From the NCBI GenBank assembly GCA_034766995.1, contig CM068322.1, positions 35,411,439 through 35,475,438 on the forward strand: 64,000 nt of DNA. Reading direction: 5' to 3'. The notes under the pieces were generated by a model that worked only from the letters and a program-made list of their open reading frames with translations, searched no databases and had not been told where the DNA came from. Numbering within the stretch: the first letter of the stretch is position 1; the number at the start of each line of letters is the position of its first letter. This document shows, piece after piece, positions 50,747-64,000 of the stretch. The position numbers were made by a program, and so were the translations under genes. Source of the stretch: Acanthacorydalis orientalis. Its lineage: Eukaryota > Arthropoda > Insecta > Megaloptera > Corydalidae.

Positions 50747-50760
50747 TATATATATATAAT

Positions 50761-50792
<32 letters not shown>

Positions 50793-50832
50793 CATACATA
50801 TATATATATATATATATACATGGATACATATT

Positions 50833-50877
<45 letters not shown>

Positions 50878-51419
50878 TTGTTAAGAAACCGCTGACTGCG
50901 TTCACGGCGCGGTAAACAAACCGAAAAACTGCCAGCAACGGACAAATTCCAGTTCTCGATCCGACATCTAATAGAAACTTCTCAACGGATTCGTTCGCGA
51001 CGAACTTTGTCTATAGGTCATCGGTTCGATACGCTCCCGTCGGACCGCATCGACTCGCGCCCCACCGCCAATAAATATTTGAAACGAATTCGAAAGATTG
51101 GTCGCGTAGCGGAGAGCTACACTCGATCGGGCGCCGGATCGATTCCCCGGACGTCTTAAACAATTCATGTATGCTTAACCGGCCTTGTCCTTAATCATTC
51201 GTGACTGAATAAAATTATCGTGCGAATGGAACGAGAAGAAAACGCACACACGCGCACACAGTTCGGCACGCATGTAGAGATAGAGATAGATGGGTTTTTT
51301 GCTTGTGTTGGAAAAATCCATCTATGTGGAAAATGAAATGAATTTTAATACAGATTTATATATTTATATATATATATATATATATGTATGTATACAAAAT
51401 GATATGAATTTTAATAAAG

Positions 51420-51460
<41 letters not shown>

Positions 51461-51623
51461 TAAATCAAAATCGAAAATAAATTTGTTTCTTGAGTTTTGT
51501 TACAATGCAGCATTGAAGCATGTTGCTGTTTGATTAGAAAAAGCGGAGGATTTTCCTGTGTCAAAGCCATTGACTGTTAAACAGGGTTGGCACAGGAAGG
51601 TGGATACTTTGGTTTAAGGATTG

Positions 51624-51665
<42 letters not shown>

Positions 51666-51673
51666 ATACATAC

Positions 51674-51730
<57 letters not shown>

Positions 51731-51885
51731 TAAAGAGAGAATTATGAAGAGAGATAAGGAGAGAGTTCATAAATATGTTAAATTTTGAATGAAACTTCAA
51801 ACTTCAAGATTCTTATAGGTAGGCGGTTGTAAGAGTAACTTAATTCGATATTAGTGACAACAATTACATTAGAGACAAAACCATT
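50231..51885. other. AT-rich non-coding stretch with several (TA)n/(TG)n tracts
   Basis: Dinucleotide tracts occupy 50,701-50,874 (TA then TG), 51,355-51,390, 51,422-51,458 and 51,622-51,727. The unique parts include a CpG-rich patch at 50,880-51,170. No exon recognised. Confidence 0.6.
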
Positions 51886-52683
51886 GTGAATGAAGAACAT
51901 TTCAGAGCCATGGTGGAAGCTGATCCACATACAACAGTTCGAGCTCTCGCATGTGATTTAAGCGTTAGTGTTATGACTGTTTCTCGTGACCTCGCTGCAA
52001 AAGGAAACGTGAAAAAGCTGTATAAGTGGGTGTCACACGAATTGACAGACGGTCAGAAACCGAGACGCTCAGAGGTGTGTCCTTCACTGATGATTCGAAA
52101 TGATAAGACGCCATTTTTAAATCGAATCTTTACTTGTGATGAAAAGTGGATTCTGTATGATAACAGAAAAAGATCTGGACAATGGTTAGATGCAAATGAA
52201 GCTCCAGGACACGCATCCGAGCCGTCATTACATCAAAAAAAACTTATGGTTACTGTGTGGTAGACAAATAAAGAAATAATCCATTATTCTTTTTTAAAAC
52301 CCGACGAAGCAATTATGGCCGATTCATATTGTCGAGAAATCGACATTATGAATGAAAAATTAAAAACAAAGCAGCCAATGCTAATCAATAGACGTGGGCC
52401 GATGCTACTGTAAGACAATGCTCGACCACATACGTCTAGAATCACAATTTCCAAATTAAATTCATTAAATTATGAAATTTCACCGCAACCCCCTTATTCG
52501 CCAGATCTTTCACCGACAGACCATCATCTTTTTCGCCGCTTGGAATATTATTTAAGAAATAAAAAAATCCGAAACCAAACAGATGTGATTCAAGGATTCG
52601 AAGACTTTATAAGCTCTAAAAATGGGATAAAATATCTAATTTCTCGTTGGAAAATACCACTGAAGCTGATGGTGCTTACTTAG
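51886..52683 (+). pseudogene. Mariner (cecropia-type) transposase pseudogene with DD34D triad
   Basis: One frame of 265 codons, apart from two in-frame stops. It shows the second helix-turn-helix (VRALACDLSVSVMTVSRDL), WVSHELT, CDEKW (first Asp, codon 85), MVTVW, DNARPH (second Asp, codon 177) and YSPDLSPTDHHLF (third Asp, codon 212). The last two aspartates have 34 residues between them, the mariner hallmark. Stops are at codon 126 (replacing the second W of VTVWW) and codon 176, just before the second Asp. The normal protein is about 345 residues, so the first 80 or so are missing or unrecognisable. Convincing terminal repeats were not found. This is the best-preserved transposase in the window, but it is inactive. 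Confidence 0.92.
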
Positions 52684-53000
52684 ATTAAATATATTTCGTT
52701 TCGTTAAAAATATTACGTTTTAATTCTCACCTACAAATTCCGCAATTTCATACGTTACACTCTAATGAAAATATATTTAAATTATAAAACAGCCTTGTCA
52801 TGAGGAGATCTCCTAGGATTTTAGTTGTGTGTGTTATTTTTTATGTCATTCAATAGAAATTTTATAAACTAATGACTTTGTCCTTTTGAAGCATGTGAAA
52901 TTATTTACACTCTAAAGCTTTTAAAGCTAGAAGAGAATTTTATCGAAAACTGACTTTTATTGATTGACTTCTGAACCACACACACACACACCTACATATT

Positions 53001-53066
<66 letters not shown>

Positions 53067-53682
53067 CAATTTGTTACGATCCCGCCGTGTAGTCGCAGAA
53101 AAAAATCCGCACGCCGGAATCGAATGATAAATTAACGCCCTCCTATTTCGTCCAGGTGTCAAACCCTATTCACCGATCGGAATATCTTTCATAGTCAAAC
53201 TTTATTACATAAGTTTTTTTTTTACAAAAATAAATACGCTTCACAGGCGAACCGATAACTTTATACCTAGGCGAGAAGTTATATGTTAGTGGGATTTACC
53301 TCTCGGCCTCACTTCCATAAATCAGTGCGTGCGTTTTTTTTCCTCTCTCATTTCACGTCTCGTCTCGTTCTTCCTACACGTGCGTGTGTGCGCGCGTTAT
53401 ATTTCTATCGGAGAGTTCGTTCGGAGGGCATAAGTTCGAGCCGCTTCGCGGAAATGTCGTTACGGTGACGCGAAGACGGCGGGTACGATAGTGCGGATCG
53501 AGGTGTTCCCTCTAATTTTCCAGCGTGTGTGTGTGTGTGGAATAAACGCGAAGGTTAATTCAGTTTCGTTTTTATTTATGCGGATTACGGTCGTAACGTT
53601 CGATATTATTTTTGTAGGGATTTAGTGGAAACGTACAGGTGGAAGTCTATTGGTGGAAGATTGGACGATTGATTTCTTTTAC
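52684..53682. other. Non-coding stretch with (CA)n and (TA)n tracts
   Basis: A (CA)n run at 52,978 and a (TA)n tract at 53,005-53,060 are followed by CpG-richer unique sequence to 53,540. No exon recognised. Confidence 0.5.
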
Positions 53683-53835
53683 TCATTCTACGGACAATAA
53701 AATCGTTCAACGTATGATTTTTTTACCCATTTCACAAACCATGAAAGCATTCAACGATTGGGTTCTTTTTACTCATTTTACAGACCATGAAAAAGTTCAA
53801 AGATAGATTTTTTATCCATTTCACAGACCAAAAAT
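53683..53835. repeat. Minisatellite of about 45 bp derived from a mariner 3' region
   Basis: About 3.5 copies of a unit reading (minus strand) as caatcgttgaacgttttcat then ggtctgtgaaatgggtaaaa, starting near 53,685, 53,729, 53,774 and 53,818. The same unit is present about twice inside the mariner at 41,360-41,450 and once near 37,330 and 54,035, so it is a subrepeat of this mariner lineage that has expanded here. Confidence 0.7.
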
Positions 53836-53837
53836 CG

Positions 53838-54188
53838 TCGGGTTCGGCTCAAAAAATCGTAGAAGGGAATATAAAGGCGATAGTTAGGACAGTAACTGTG
53901 TTTTTTTTTAATTTACTGATATATATATATATGATTGATATATCATTTTTTTAATTTAATATTCGGTTGATGTAAAAATAATTGCGGTTTTTAACGTATG
54001 AAGTACAAAGATGCATATATCAGTTTTATCCATTCCACAGACCATTAAAACGTTCAACGATTGATTTTTCATTGTCTTCAATCAATTCAAATGTTATATT
54101 TTTGTTGATTCGTTCAGGAAAAGCGATTTTTGTATGTCCTGTCCGATTGCATCCAGGTTTAAAAACCGTAATGGAACACAAAGTAGTA
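53838..54188. repeat. Dispersed block B: second copy of the composite at 37 kb
   Basis: Shares with the block at 37,057 the order ggctcaaaaaatcgtagaag, (TA)n, mariner-type end (ttcggttgatgtaaaaataa at 53,952), taaaaaccgtaat and ggaacacaaagtagta. The (TA)n here is only about 20 bp against about 95 bp in copy A. It is followed at 54,189 by another mariner-type end, as in copy A. Confidence 0.75.
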
Positions 54189-54415
54189 TTAGGTCGGTGT
54201 AAAAATAATTGCCGTTGTCATGAAGAAGACTAGGTCTTCTTCCATTGACTAACGCTGGCCGTAAACGATGCAGCTTCTCATGCATTGTTTCAATTTCCTG
54301 ACAATGTTTTTCTGCTGTTGTTGTTCCACCAGGATTTGAGAAATTGTAGTGAATGATAATGCCATTTGCCGACCACCAAACAGTGACCAAAATCTTTTTT
54401 TCTTTTGATATTTAC
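54189..54415 (-). pseudogene. 5'-truncated mariner (cecropia type), transposase fragment fused to its 3' end
   Basis: The minus strand encodes MVTVWWSANGIIIHYNFSNP, then TMHEKLHRLRPALVN and SLLHDN (second catalytic Asp). It then runs directly into the 3' terminal repeat (ttaggtcggtgtaaaaataa at 54,189 on the plus strand), with TA outside. The third Asp and everything between are deleted, and the part before MVTVWW is missing. Confidence 0.85.
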
Positions 54416-56641
<2,226 letters not shown>

Positions 56642-57016
56642 GTGAAATGGGATCACCATCAGAAAATTACGTGTAGGAAAGTCGAGAAAGCTGTAAGCGG
56701 AATCAAAGAGTTAATGTGTAGGTACAAATATATACCGGTGAATGTGATTTATAGGATTTTTGAAAGTATGCTCCGACCAATCTTGACATACTGCTCTGAG
56801 ATCTGGGGCCGGTATGGAATCGGTAAAAAATTCAATAGTTATAAGGCTAATTATTTAAAAAGCACATTGGGAATAGATAGACGAGCGGCGAATAACGCTG
56901 TGCTACTTGAAACAGTGAGTTTACCGATAGATACTAACATGAGGAAGTGTTATGCGAAATATCTTCTTAAAATAAAAAAATATGTGGACAAGCACAATAC
57001 AAGTGTATGTTAAGCC
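56642..57016 (+). pseudogene. LINE (non-LTR retrotransposon) reverse-transcriptase C-terminal fragment
   Basis: The frame of 123 codons contains VSGIKELMCRYKYIPVNVIY, then SMLRPILTYCSEIWG, YLKSTLGIDRRA and NNAVLLETVSLPI. Order and motifs (..LRPILTYGSEIWG.. followed by ..LGV....NAAV..ELG..P) match the thumb and post-RT region of animal LINEs. The catalytic YADD region lies upstream in intact elements and is absent; the preceding bases are a (TA)n/(GA)n tract. It ends in TAA. The tandem pair downstream (57,162-57,510) may be its 3' UTR. Confidence 0.75.
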
Positions 57017-57109
57017 CATAGTAAATATTTTAATTTGCATGCAACAGAAAAACTAAAGACTTTCAGATAAAACTGAACAATGAAATCACATGGAAGTGAA
57101 TCATATATA

Positions 57110-57158
<49 letters not shown>

Positions 57159-57161
57159 ATT

Positions 57162-57312
57162 TGTTTGTGAATACGTTAGTTTATGGTTGGTACTCTTGTG
57201 AAGGAATATTTGATTTTTTGTAATAATAAAATGTTACCAGTAGCAGTAGTTTAATTTACAAAAAAAAATCATAAGTATTATTCTATAATTTCTGTGCTCT
57301 TGTCATATTAAT

Positions 57313-57361
<49 letters not shown>

Positions 57362-57510
57362 TGTGAATGGGTTAGTTTATGGTTGGTACTCTTGTGGAGG
57401 AATATTTAATTTTTTGTAATAATAAAATGTTACCAGTAGCAGTAGTTTAATTTACAAAAATAAATCATAAGTATCCTACAATATCTGTGCTCTTGTCATC
57501 TTAATATACA
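57162..57510. repeat. Twofold duplication, period about 197 bp, separated by (TA)n
   Basis: Two near-identical copies (gttagtttatggttggtact, aataataaaatgttaccagt, agcagtagtttaatttacaa, ctgtgctcttgtcat) are each bordered by (TA)n tracts at 57,102-57,153, 57,318-57,357 and 57,507-57,538. They follow the LINE fragment and could be repeated 3' UTR with TA tails. Confidence 0.8.
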
Positions 57511-57539
57511 TATATGTATATATATATATATATATACAT

Positions 57540-58639
57540 ATACGTACATCTATATATAACATGGGGTGTAGAGATAATTGCGAAAGCGTACATGTGTGAG
57601 CGTCCGACCGTCCGTCATCCAGAACCGATGTACCCCATCATCACAAACACGCTCACCTATCGACGAAAAGGGATACATAATATTGATCGCGCGAGTCGCC
57701 CGCCCCGCACCGTCCCAGGTGTATAACATTTTATTCGCGGCCGCGCAGATAGCCCGGTCTTCGTGTGCGCGCGATCGCCGGGTCAGTTCCCGCGAGGGAA
57801 CCGGCCGCGATCATAATTGGCCATCACGCGATAATCCCCCGCAGCGCAAGGAGCACGTCTGCGGCTCTCGGCTCCTGTCGCCGCGTCAATGTATCGGATA
57901 CGACGACGACGGCGACGCACACGGCGTCGACCGGAAAATTATTTTCTGAAGCGGAACTGTTCTGCCTCGTTCGTGTAGCAGGTGTTAATTGCTTGCGGTT
58001 GATGTAAGGGTGGCTGCTGGAGGGGTTCGGATTGTCGGTCGGATGATATACGCGCGCGTGTGTGTGTGTGTGCGCGCGTACGCGCGCTGTTATTTTTGTT
58101 TCAGCGTCGGGCGCACGCCCCGCCGGTTATAATCGGGCACGCTCTTTGATTAACTGCCGCATTACTCTTTTTATTTTATTGTCCAGCAGTTAATGGATCG
58201 TCGGCGTGTCCATTAAAAGAGTTTTCGAACCGTGCGAGCTTTAATCCCATTCTTTGTACTCACCGCCCGTTTTAATTCGTTTGACATGCTCGAGTGTACA
58301 AGAATTAGTCAATTAGGTTAATAACCGTTTCATTGTTTCAATCGGTATACCTGTAATAACGAAAACGACCGACCCTTTTCATCAGACCGAAAGTCTTGCT
58401 AAATTATTAAAAGAAAAAAACAACTAGAATATTTCAGTTTAAAGATTTTCATAGATGGGAAGTCATTTTTCCACAATAACAGTTCTGACAGTGTGGATAA
58501 GTTCAGTTACACAAACGAGTTATTTCCTGTTACATTGTTTGTTAAATCTGTTTCTGTGTCATCTCTAATCTCTCACTCATTTATATCTTGTCCTGGAAGC
58601 ATTCTTCCTAATACGGTCGACTGAAAATCTATTCCCCTC
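57540..58639. other. Non-coding stretch with CpG-rich islands
   Basis: Islands at 57,720-57,960 and 58,020-58,260 contain gcgcgcgtgtgtgtgtgtgc runs and AT-core motifs (tttgattaactgccgcatta). No exon recognised. The second island looks like candidate regulatory sequence. Confidence 0.4.
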
Positions 58640-58731
58640 GACCGGTTTCACTCCCGGAGTCCATAGTCTCATCTTCAGGTGGATTTTCAAGCGTACAAAA
58701 TCCACCCGAAGATGATACACTGAAACTGGTC
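58640..58731. repeat. Inverted pair of hammerhead-like retroelement motifs around an 18-bp stem
   Basis: The arms catcttcaggtggatttt (58,670-58,687) and aaaatccacccgaagatg (58,697-58,714) pair with one mismatch across a 9-base loop. Outside the stem each half continues into gaaac(c/t)ggtc: cctgaagatgagactatgga ... gagtgaaaccggtc on the minus strand, and cccgaagatgatacactgaa actggtc on the plus strand. CTGAAGA...GAAAC fits the hammerhead core order known from Penelope-like elements. The right copy lacks the middle stem. Confidence 0.5.
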
Positions 58732-60287
58732 GCGTAACATTGAATTGTAGGTAAAAATTATCTAATAAAATCTATAAAGGAACTTCCTAGACTCCTTGTA
58801 TGTGTTGAATTAAAAAAATTCTGAACTAAATATGTATTTCGTTAAAATAATAAGTCGTTTGTTCAAGATAATATTTTTTAAATTTATTTATAGCTCAATT
58901 TTAGGTGAAATTAGTAAAAAATTGCATTTGAACAAGAACGTAGTAATGTAATTCATTCAAGTCTAAAGAAAAGTATAATTTTTTAGAGCACGTCGGAGTA
59001 AAAATACGAATTCGTATTTCTGCACGTCGGAGCAGAAATACGAATTCAATCATGGATTTCATCAAGTCCAATTATTTTGGAGTTGATGAAAAATATCGCT
59101 TCTCCTTCTTCTCTCACACACCCTTTGATGCAATAAGTTTTGGTCATTTTTTTGCGCACGGTAAATCATGTACTAAGAAAATGAATGTAAACAAGACAAT
59201 GAGGACTTTCAGGTTAGAATACATCTGTCACGTTTTTTTCTATACGCAGTGCGTTCCTCGCAGAAGTCACCCGGCTGAAATTCCAACATCACTTTTCGCT
59301 GCCCCGAAACACCGAAGTTCGTTCCCTTTCTTATACCCTCCTTGGTTTCCACATAGATCTGTCCTCGGTACCAACCATACTGGAAAATCAACACTCATCG
59401 ACGTTCAACGCCGTACAAAAGCCGCCGCTCGTTCTCGATTGTCGATTAGGACCGAACCGTTACATCCAGGACCTCTCCGCTCCGTCGACACATAAAAAAA
59501 CCCGTCCGCGTCGAGCACGAAATGAAATTTCCGCGACGCGCCGTCCGATGAAATCCCGAACACCTGCCGCCGCCCGACCGACCGAGCGTCGAACACGCGC
59601 CCGCCCGACACACATGCGTGTCGATGATGTATGTTCGACACCGGGCTGCGGGATGTCGCGTTATTATATTTACTGTGAATAATGTGCGTCGATTCGATTC
59701 GAAACGGATGGAGCGGATCCGCGCGCACGGGGATCATTTTCCGGCGGGCGGATTTGCGCGGCCCGTTCGTCCTTCTTTATCGGCCGTACGTGAACGACGC
59801 GTCGGGAATCTCGCGCTCGCGTGTCTGTTTCGAGCACGGGGACGGCGCCGGAACGACATCGAGATTGTCTTGTCGGCGTGTGATTTGATTGATGTACGGG
59901 ATTGTTTCGGAAAAAAAATGTGTCGATGCGCGTCTGCTGTTTGTCCGCGTGACAGCTCAATGACGGCGCGTGTTTCATTCGCGCGGTGGGTGTCGTCGAC
60001 TTGAGCCGTCTTTGTTTGAGCTGATGTAGAGATCGATGCGGCTTGCGGTCGAAACGAACGTTGCATCCGCTCCAGCAACGAATAAAATCAATAAGACGAC
60101 CGTACATCTCAGATATTTAACGATTCAAGACGATCGGCGGCTGATAAAAAGACTTAAACAATTCAATAGATAGTGTCGAGGTTCCGAATCCTCAGACATG
60201 GCCGATCGACATCTATGGTAACAGGGTACAATCTAAACCTAACTTACTCTCAGATTCGTGGAAAAAAAATAATAATAGGATTATCAT
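58732..60287. other. Non-coding stretch with CpG-rich island
   Basis: At 58,989-59,046 the phrase gcacgtcggag(t/c)(a/a)aaatacgaattc is repeated and includes the perfect palindrome aaatacgaattcgtattt (59,002-59,019). A CpG-rich island at 59,400-60,080 has overlapping frames on both strands, none recognisable. Confidence 0.45.
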
Positions 60288-61200
60288 GCAGAATTATCGT
60301 TAATAATGTTAGATGATTTGAATACTTGAATGCATAAGGAATATATTTGAGTATCTTGCGACAAGATTTCATTCAAATCGAGCTAGGAACACGCTTTGCA
60401 TTTCAGTGATAACGTCTGATCGATGGCTGTTTGACATGTCGTAGCCTCAGTGTTCGATATTATATTTTTTTATTAATTATCGTTGATAACGTTAGATGAT
60501 TTCAATACTGGGAACAATAAGGAATATATCTGGGTATGTTATGACAAAATTTCATTCTAATCGAGTTAGGAACACGCCTCGCATTTCAATGATAACGTCT
60601 GATCGATGGCTGTTTGATATGTCGTAGCCTCAGTGTTCGATATTATATTTTTTTATTAATTATCGTTGATAACGTTAGATGATTTCAATACTGGGATCAA
60701 TAAGGAATATATCTGGGTATCTTATGACAAAATTTCATTCTAATCGAGTTAGGAACACGCCTCGAATTTCAATGATAACGTCTGATCGATGGCTGTTTGA
60801 TATGTCGTAGCCTCAGTGTTCGATATTATATTTTTTTATTAATTATCGTTGATAACGTTAGATGATTTCAATACTGGGATCAATAAGGAATATATCTGGG
60901 TATCTTATGACAAAATTTCATTCTAATCGAGTTAGGAACACGCCTCGAATTTCAATGATAACGTCTGATCGATGGCTGTTTGATATGTCGTAGCCTCAGT
61001 GTTCGATATTATATTTTTTTATTAATTATCGTTGATAATGTTAGATGATTTCAATACTGGGATCAATAAGGAATATATCTGGGTATCTTATGTCAAAATT
61101 TCATTCTAATCGAGTTAGGAACACGCCTCGAATTTCAATGATAACGTTCGGTCGATGGCTGTTTGATATGTTAATATGTTGATATGGTAATCACAGTGTT
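60288..61200. repeat. Second satellite: about five copies of a 183-bp unit
   Basis: The marker cgatggctgtttga occurs at 60,421, 60,604, 60,787, 60,970 and 61,153, an exact 183-bp step. The middle copies are nearly identical; the first and last are diverged, as expected for edges. The unit includes attatcgttgataacgttag and ctaatcgagttaggaacacg. It shows no similarity to the 186-bp satellite at the left edge. No coding role. Confidence 0.95.
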
Positions 61201-62990
<1,790 letters not shown>

Positions 62991-63070
62991 TTAGGTCAGT
63001 AGAAACATAATTGGGGTTTATGACTTTCAAATTCATATACAATACTGCAATTATTTTTTTAACAACTTAA
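62991..63070. mobile_element. 80-bp mariner-derived MITE, cluster member 1
   Basis: From ttaggtcagtagaaacataa to the complementary-type end gcaattattttttta..acttaa, flanked by TA on both sides. Exactly 80 bp, the size of MADE1-type elements of the Hsmar1 lineage. Confidence 0.8.
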
Positions 63071-63084
63071 TACATTTATATATA

Positions 63085-63163
63085 TTAGGATGATAGAAAA
63101 ATAATTGTGGTCAATAACATATAACTTCATATACAATACTGCAATTATTTTCCTATCAAACTA

Positions 63164-63164
<1 letters not shown>
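63085..63164. mobile_element. 80-bp mariner-derived MITE, cluster member 2
   Basis: Starts ttaggatgatagaaaaataa and ends caattattttcctatcaaac taa, flanked by TA. Exactly 80 bp. Confidence 0.8.
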
Positions 63165-63188
<24 letters not shown>

Positions 63189-63194
<6 letters not shown>

Positions 63195-63263
63195 GTCTGT
63201 AGAAACATTTTTTTGGCCTTCAAATTCATATAAAATACCGGAATTATTTTCCTACCAAACTAA
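63189..63263. mobile_element. Degenerate MITE, cluster member 3
   Basis: The right end accggaattattttcctacc aaactaa is good. The left end is eroded to aaaaagtctgtagaaac where it meets a (TA)n tract. Confidence 0.65.
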
Positions 63264-63295
63264 TATATATCAGGAGGTATATATATATATATATA

Positions 63296-63371
63296 TTATG
63301 CCGGTAGAAATATAATCGCGGTTTATGAACCTCAAACTCATAAAATACCGCAATTATTTTCCTCAAACTAA
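63296..63371. mobile_element. MITE, cluster member 4
   Basis: Left end ttatgccggtagaaatataa, right end taccgcaattattttcct caaactaa; 76 bp, between TA-rich flanks. Confidence 0.75.
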
Positions 63372-63385
63372 TATATATTAATATA

Positions 63386-63462
63386 TTAGTTTGAGGAAAA
63401 TTATTACAGCATTGAATATGAATTTGAAGGTTATAAACCGCAATTATTTTTGTACCGACATA

Positions 63463-63463
<1 letters not shown>
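63386..63463. mobile_element. MITE in opposite orientation, cluster member 5
   Basis: Starts ttagtttgaggaaaattatt and ends aaaccgcaattatttttgta ccgacataa, the reverse of its neighbours. With member 4 it makes an inverted pair around a short TA spacer. Confidence 0.75.
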
Positions 63464-63521
<58 letters not shown>

Positions 63522-63524
<3 letters not shown>

Positions 63525-63550
63525 CCGCAATTATTTTCCTACCAAACTAA
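63522..63550. mobile_element. Half MITE, cluster member 6
   Basis: Only the right half (taccgcaattattttcctac caaactaa) remains, abutting a (TA)n tract of about 55 bp (63,466-63,521) that seems to have replaced the left half. Confidence 0.65.
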
Positions 63551-63556
63551 AATATA

Positions 63557-63634
63557 TTAGGCCGGTAGAAAAATAATTGCTGTATTTTATGAGTTGTGAA
63601 GTTCATAAACCGCAATAATATTTACACCGAACTA
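63557..63634. mobile_element. MITE, cluster member 7
   Basis: Left end ttaggccggtagaaaaataa, right end accgcaataatatttacacc gaacta; 78 bp. Confidence 0.75.
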
Positions 63635-64000
63635 TATTCTATTTCAGTTATTCCTGCAATTATATTTCATCAGCGTTCACGAAGATCGGCGTCGACGAAC
63701 CGGACGTGATTCCGATCCACGGGGAGTACTCATCGTTCGATTCCACGCGGACGCGCAGCGGAACTCTCGATTGATCGACTTCGATGATACATCCCTGCGG
63801 TCGGGGATCAGAATTCGACCGCAGTATTCCTGCTTGTCGTACGAGGCGACTAAAAGGAGCTGCTGTGTGGATGAGACGATGCGTGTGTGTGTGTGATGAG
63901 TCGCCGTATATCCGCGTCGCGTTTCCGGTCGGTTCCGCGTTTCTCTTTGTCGTTTTCCGTCTCGGCAGCGGATATCGGTTCTTTGTTTCGTTCCGGAGTA
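63635..64000. other. GC-richer edge sequence with an exon-like open segment on the minus strand
   Basis: On the minus strand a frame ending in TAA at 63,660 reads PQGCIIEVDQSRVPLRVRVE, then NDEYSPWIGIT and IFVNADEI. It is protein-like in composition, but no family is recognised and no splice site decides it. The neighbouring plus-strand phrase cgaggcgactaaaaggagct is one I associate with insect dispersed repeats, so this may be a repeat rather than a gene. A (TG)n lies at 63,882. Confidence 0.3.

Noticed and set aside
59052..59495. 147-codon plus-strand open frame
   Set aside because: No domain, no splice or start context, unremarkable composition.

Overview
The window is eukaryotic nuclear DNA, most likely from an arthropod and probably an insect. 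It has AT-rich satellite, very many (TA)n, (GA)n and (CA)n tracts, a crowded set of decayed mariner, Tc1, piggyBac and hAT elements, and CpG-rich islands standing out of AT-rich DNA. The CpG richness and the cecropia-type mariners would fit Hymenoptera, but that is inference. No bacterial-style operon, rRNA or tRNA could be supported.

Layout. (1) Positions 1 to about 14,062 are one satellite array that runs off the left edge. Its 186-bp monomers are arranged as alternating head-to-head and tail-to-tail blocks, giving a higher-order unit of about 2.36 kb with nested inverted repeats. The last unit carries its divergent 0.9-kb block in flipped orientation, and the array stops at a (TA)n tract. 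(2) About 14.3 to 26 kb holds the only credible host gene: two minus-strand exons (25,759-25,873 and 16,672-16,838) with consensus splice sites and matching phases, which together encode most of a C-type lectin-like domain. The intron between them is 8.9 kb. The second exon ends in a donor, yet no further exon is visible before the satellite. (3) From 26 to 64 kb I see no certain exon. This part is a mixture of transposon remnants, short local tandem duplications, dinucleotide tracts and CpG-rich islands. It may be upstream intron or flank of the lectin gene.

Mobile-element content: a short mariner with both inverted ends and a TA duplication (40,693-41,526); a nearly full mariner pseudogene with the DD34D triad (51,886-52,683); further mariner pieces at 20.4, 27.5-28.5, 37.3, 48.7 and 54.2 kb; a long Tc1/mariner-superfamily pseudogene interrupted by an insertion (38.5-40.0 kb); a Tc1 scrap (50 kb); two piggyBac-like relics of one family (34.6 and 43.6 kb); a hAT-type MITE with an 8-bp target duplication (22,101-22,361); a LINE reverse-transcriptase tail (56.6 kb); and a cluster of about seven MITEs of about 80 bp near the right edge (62,991-63,634). 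A second, unrelated satellite of 183-bp period lies at 60.3-61.2 kb.

Nothing here forms a pathway. The biology worth attention is the architecture of the inverted satellite, its possible position inside a gene, and the way TA-target elements have piled up in TA-rich DNA. Long open frames inside the satellite and the (TA)n tracts are artefacts of repeat period and composition.
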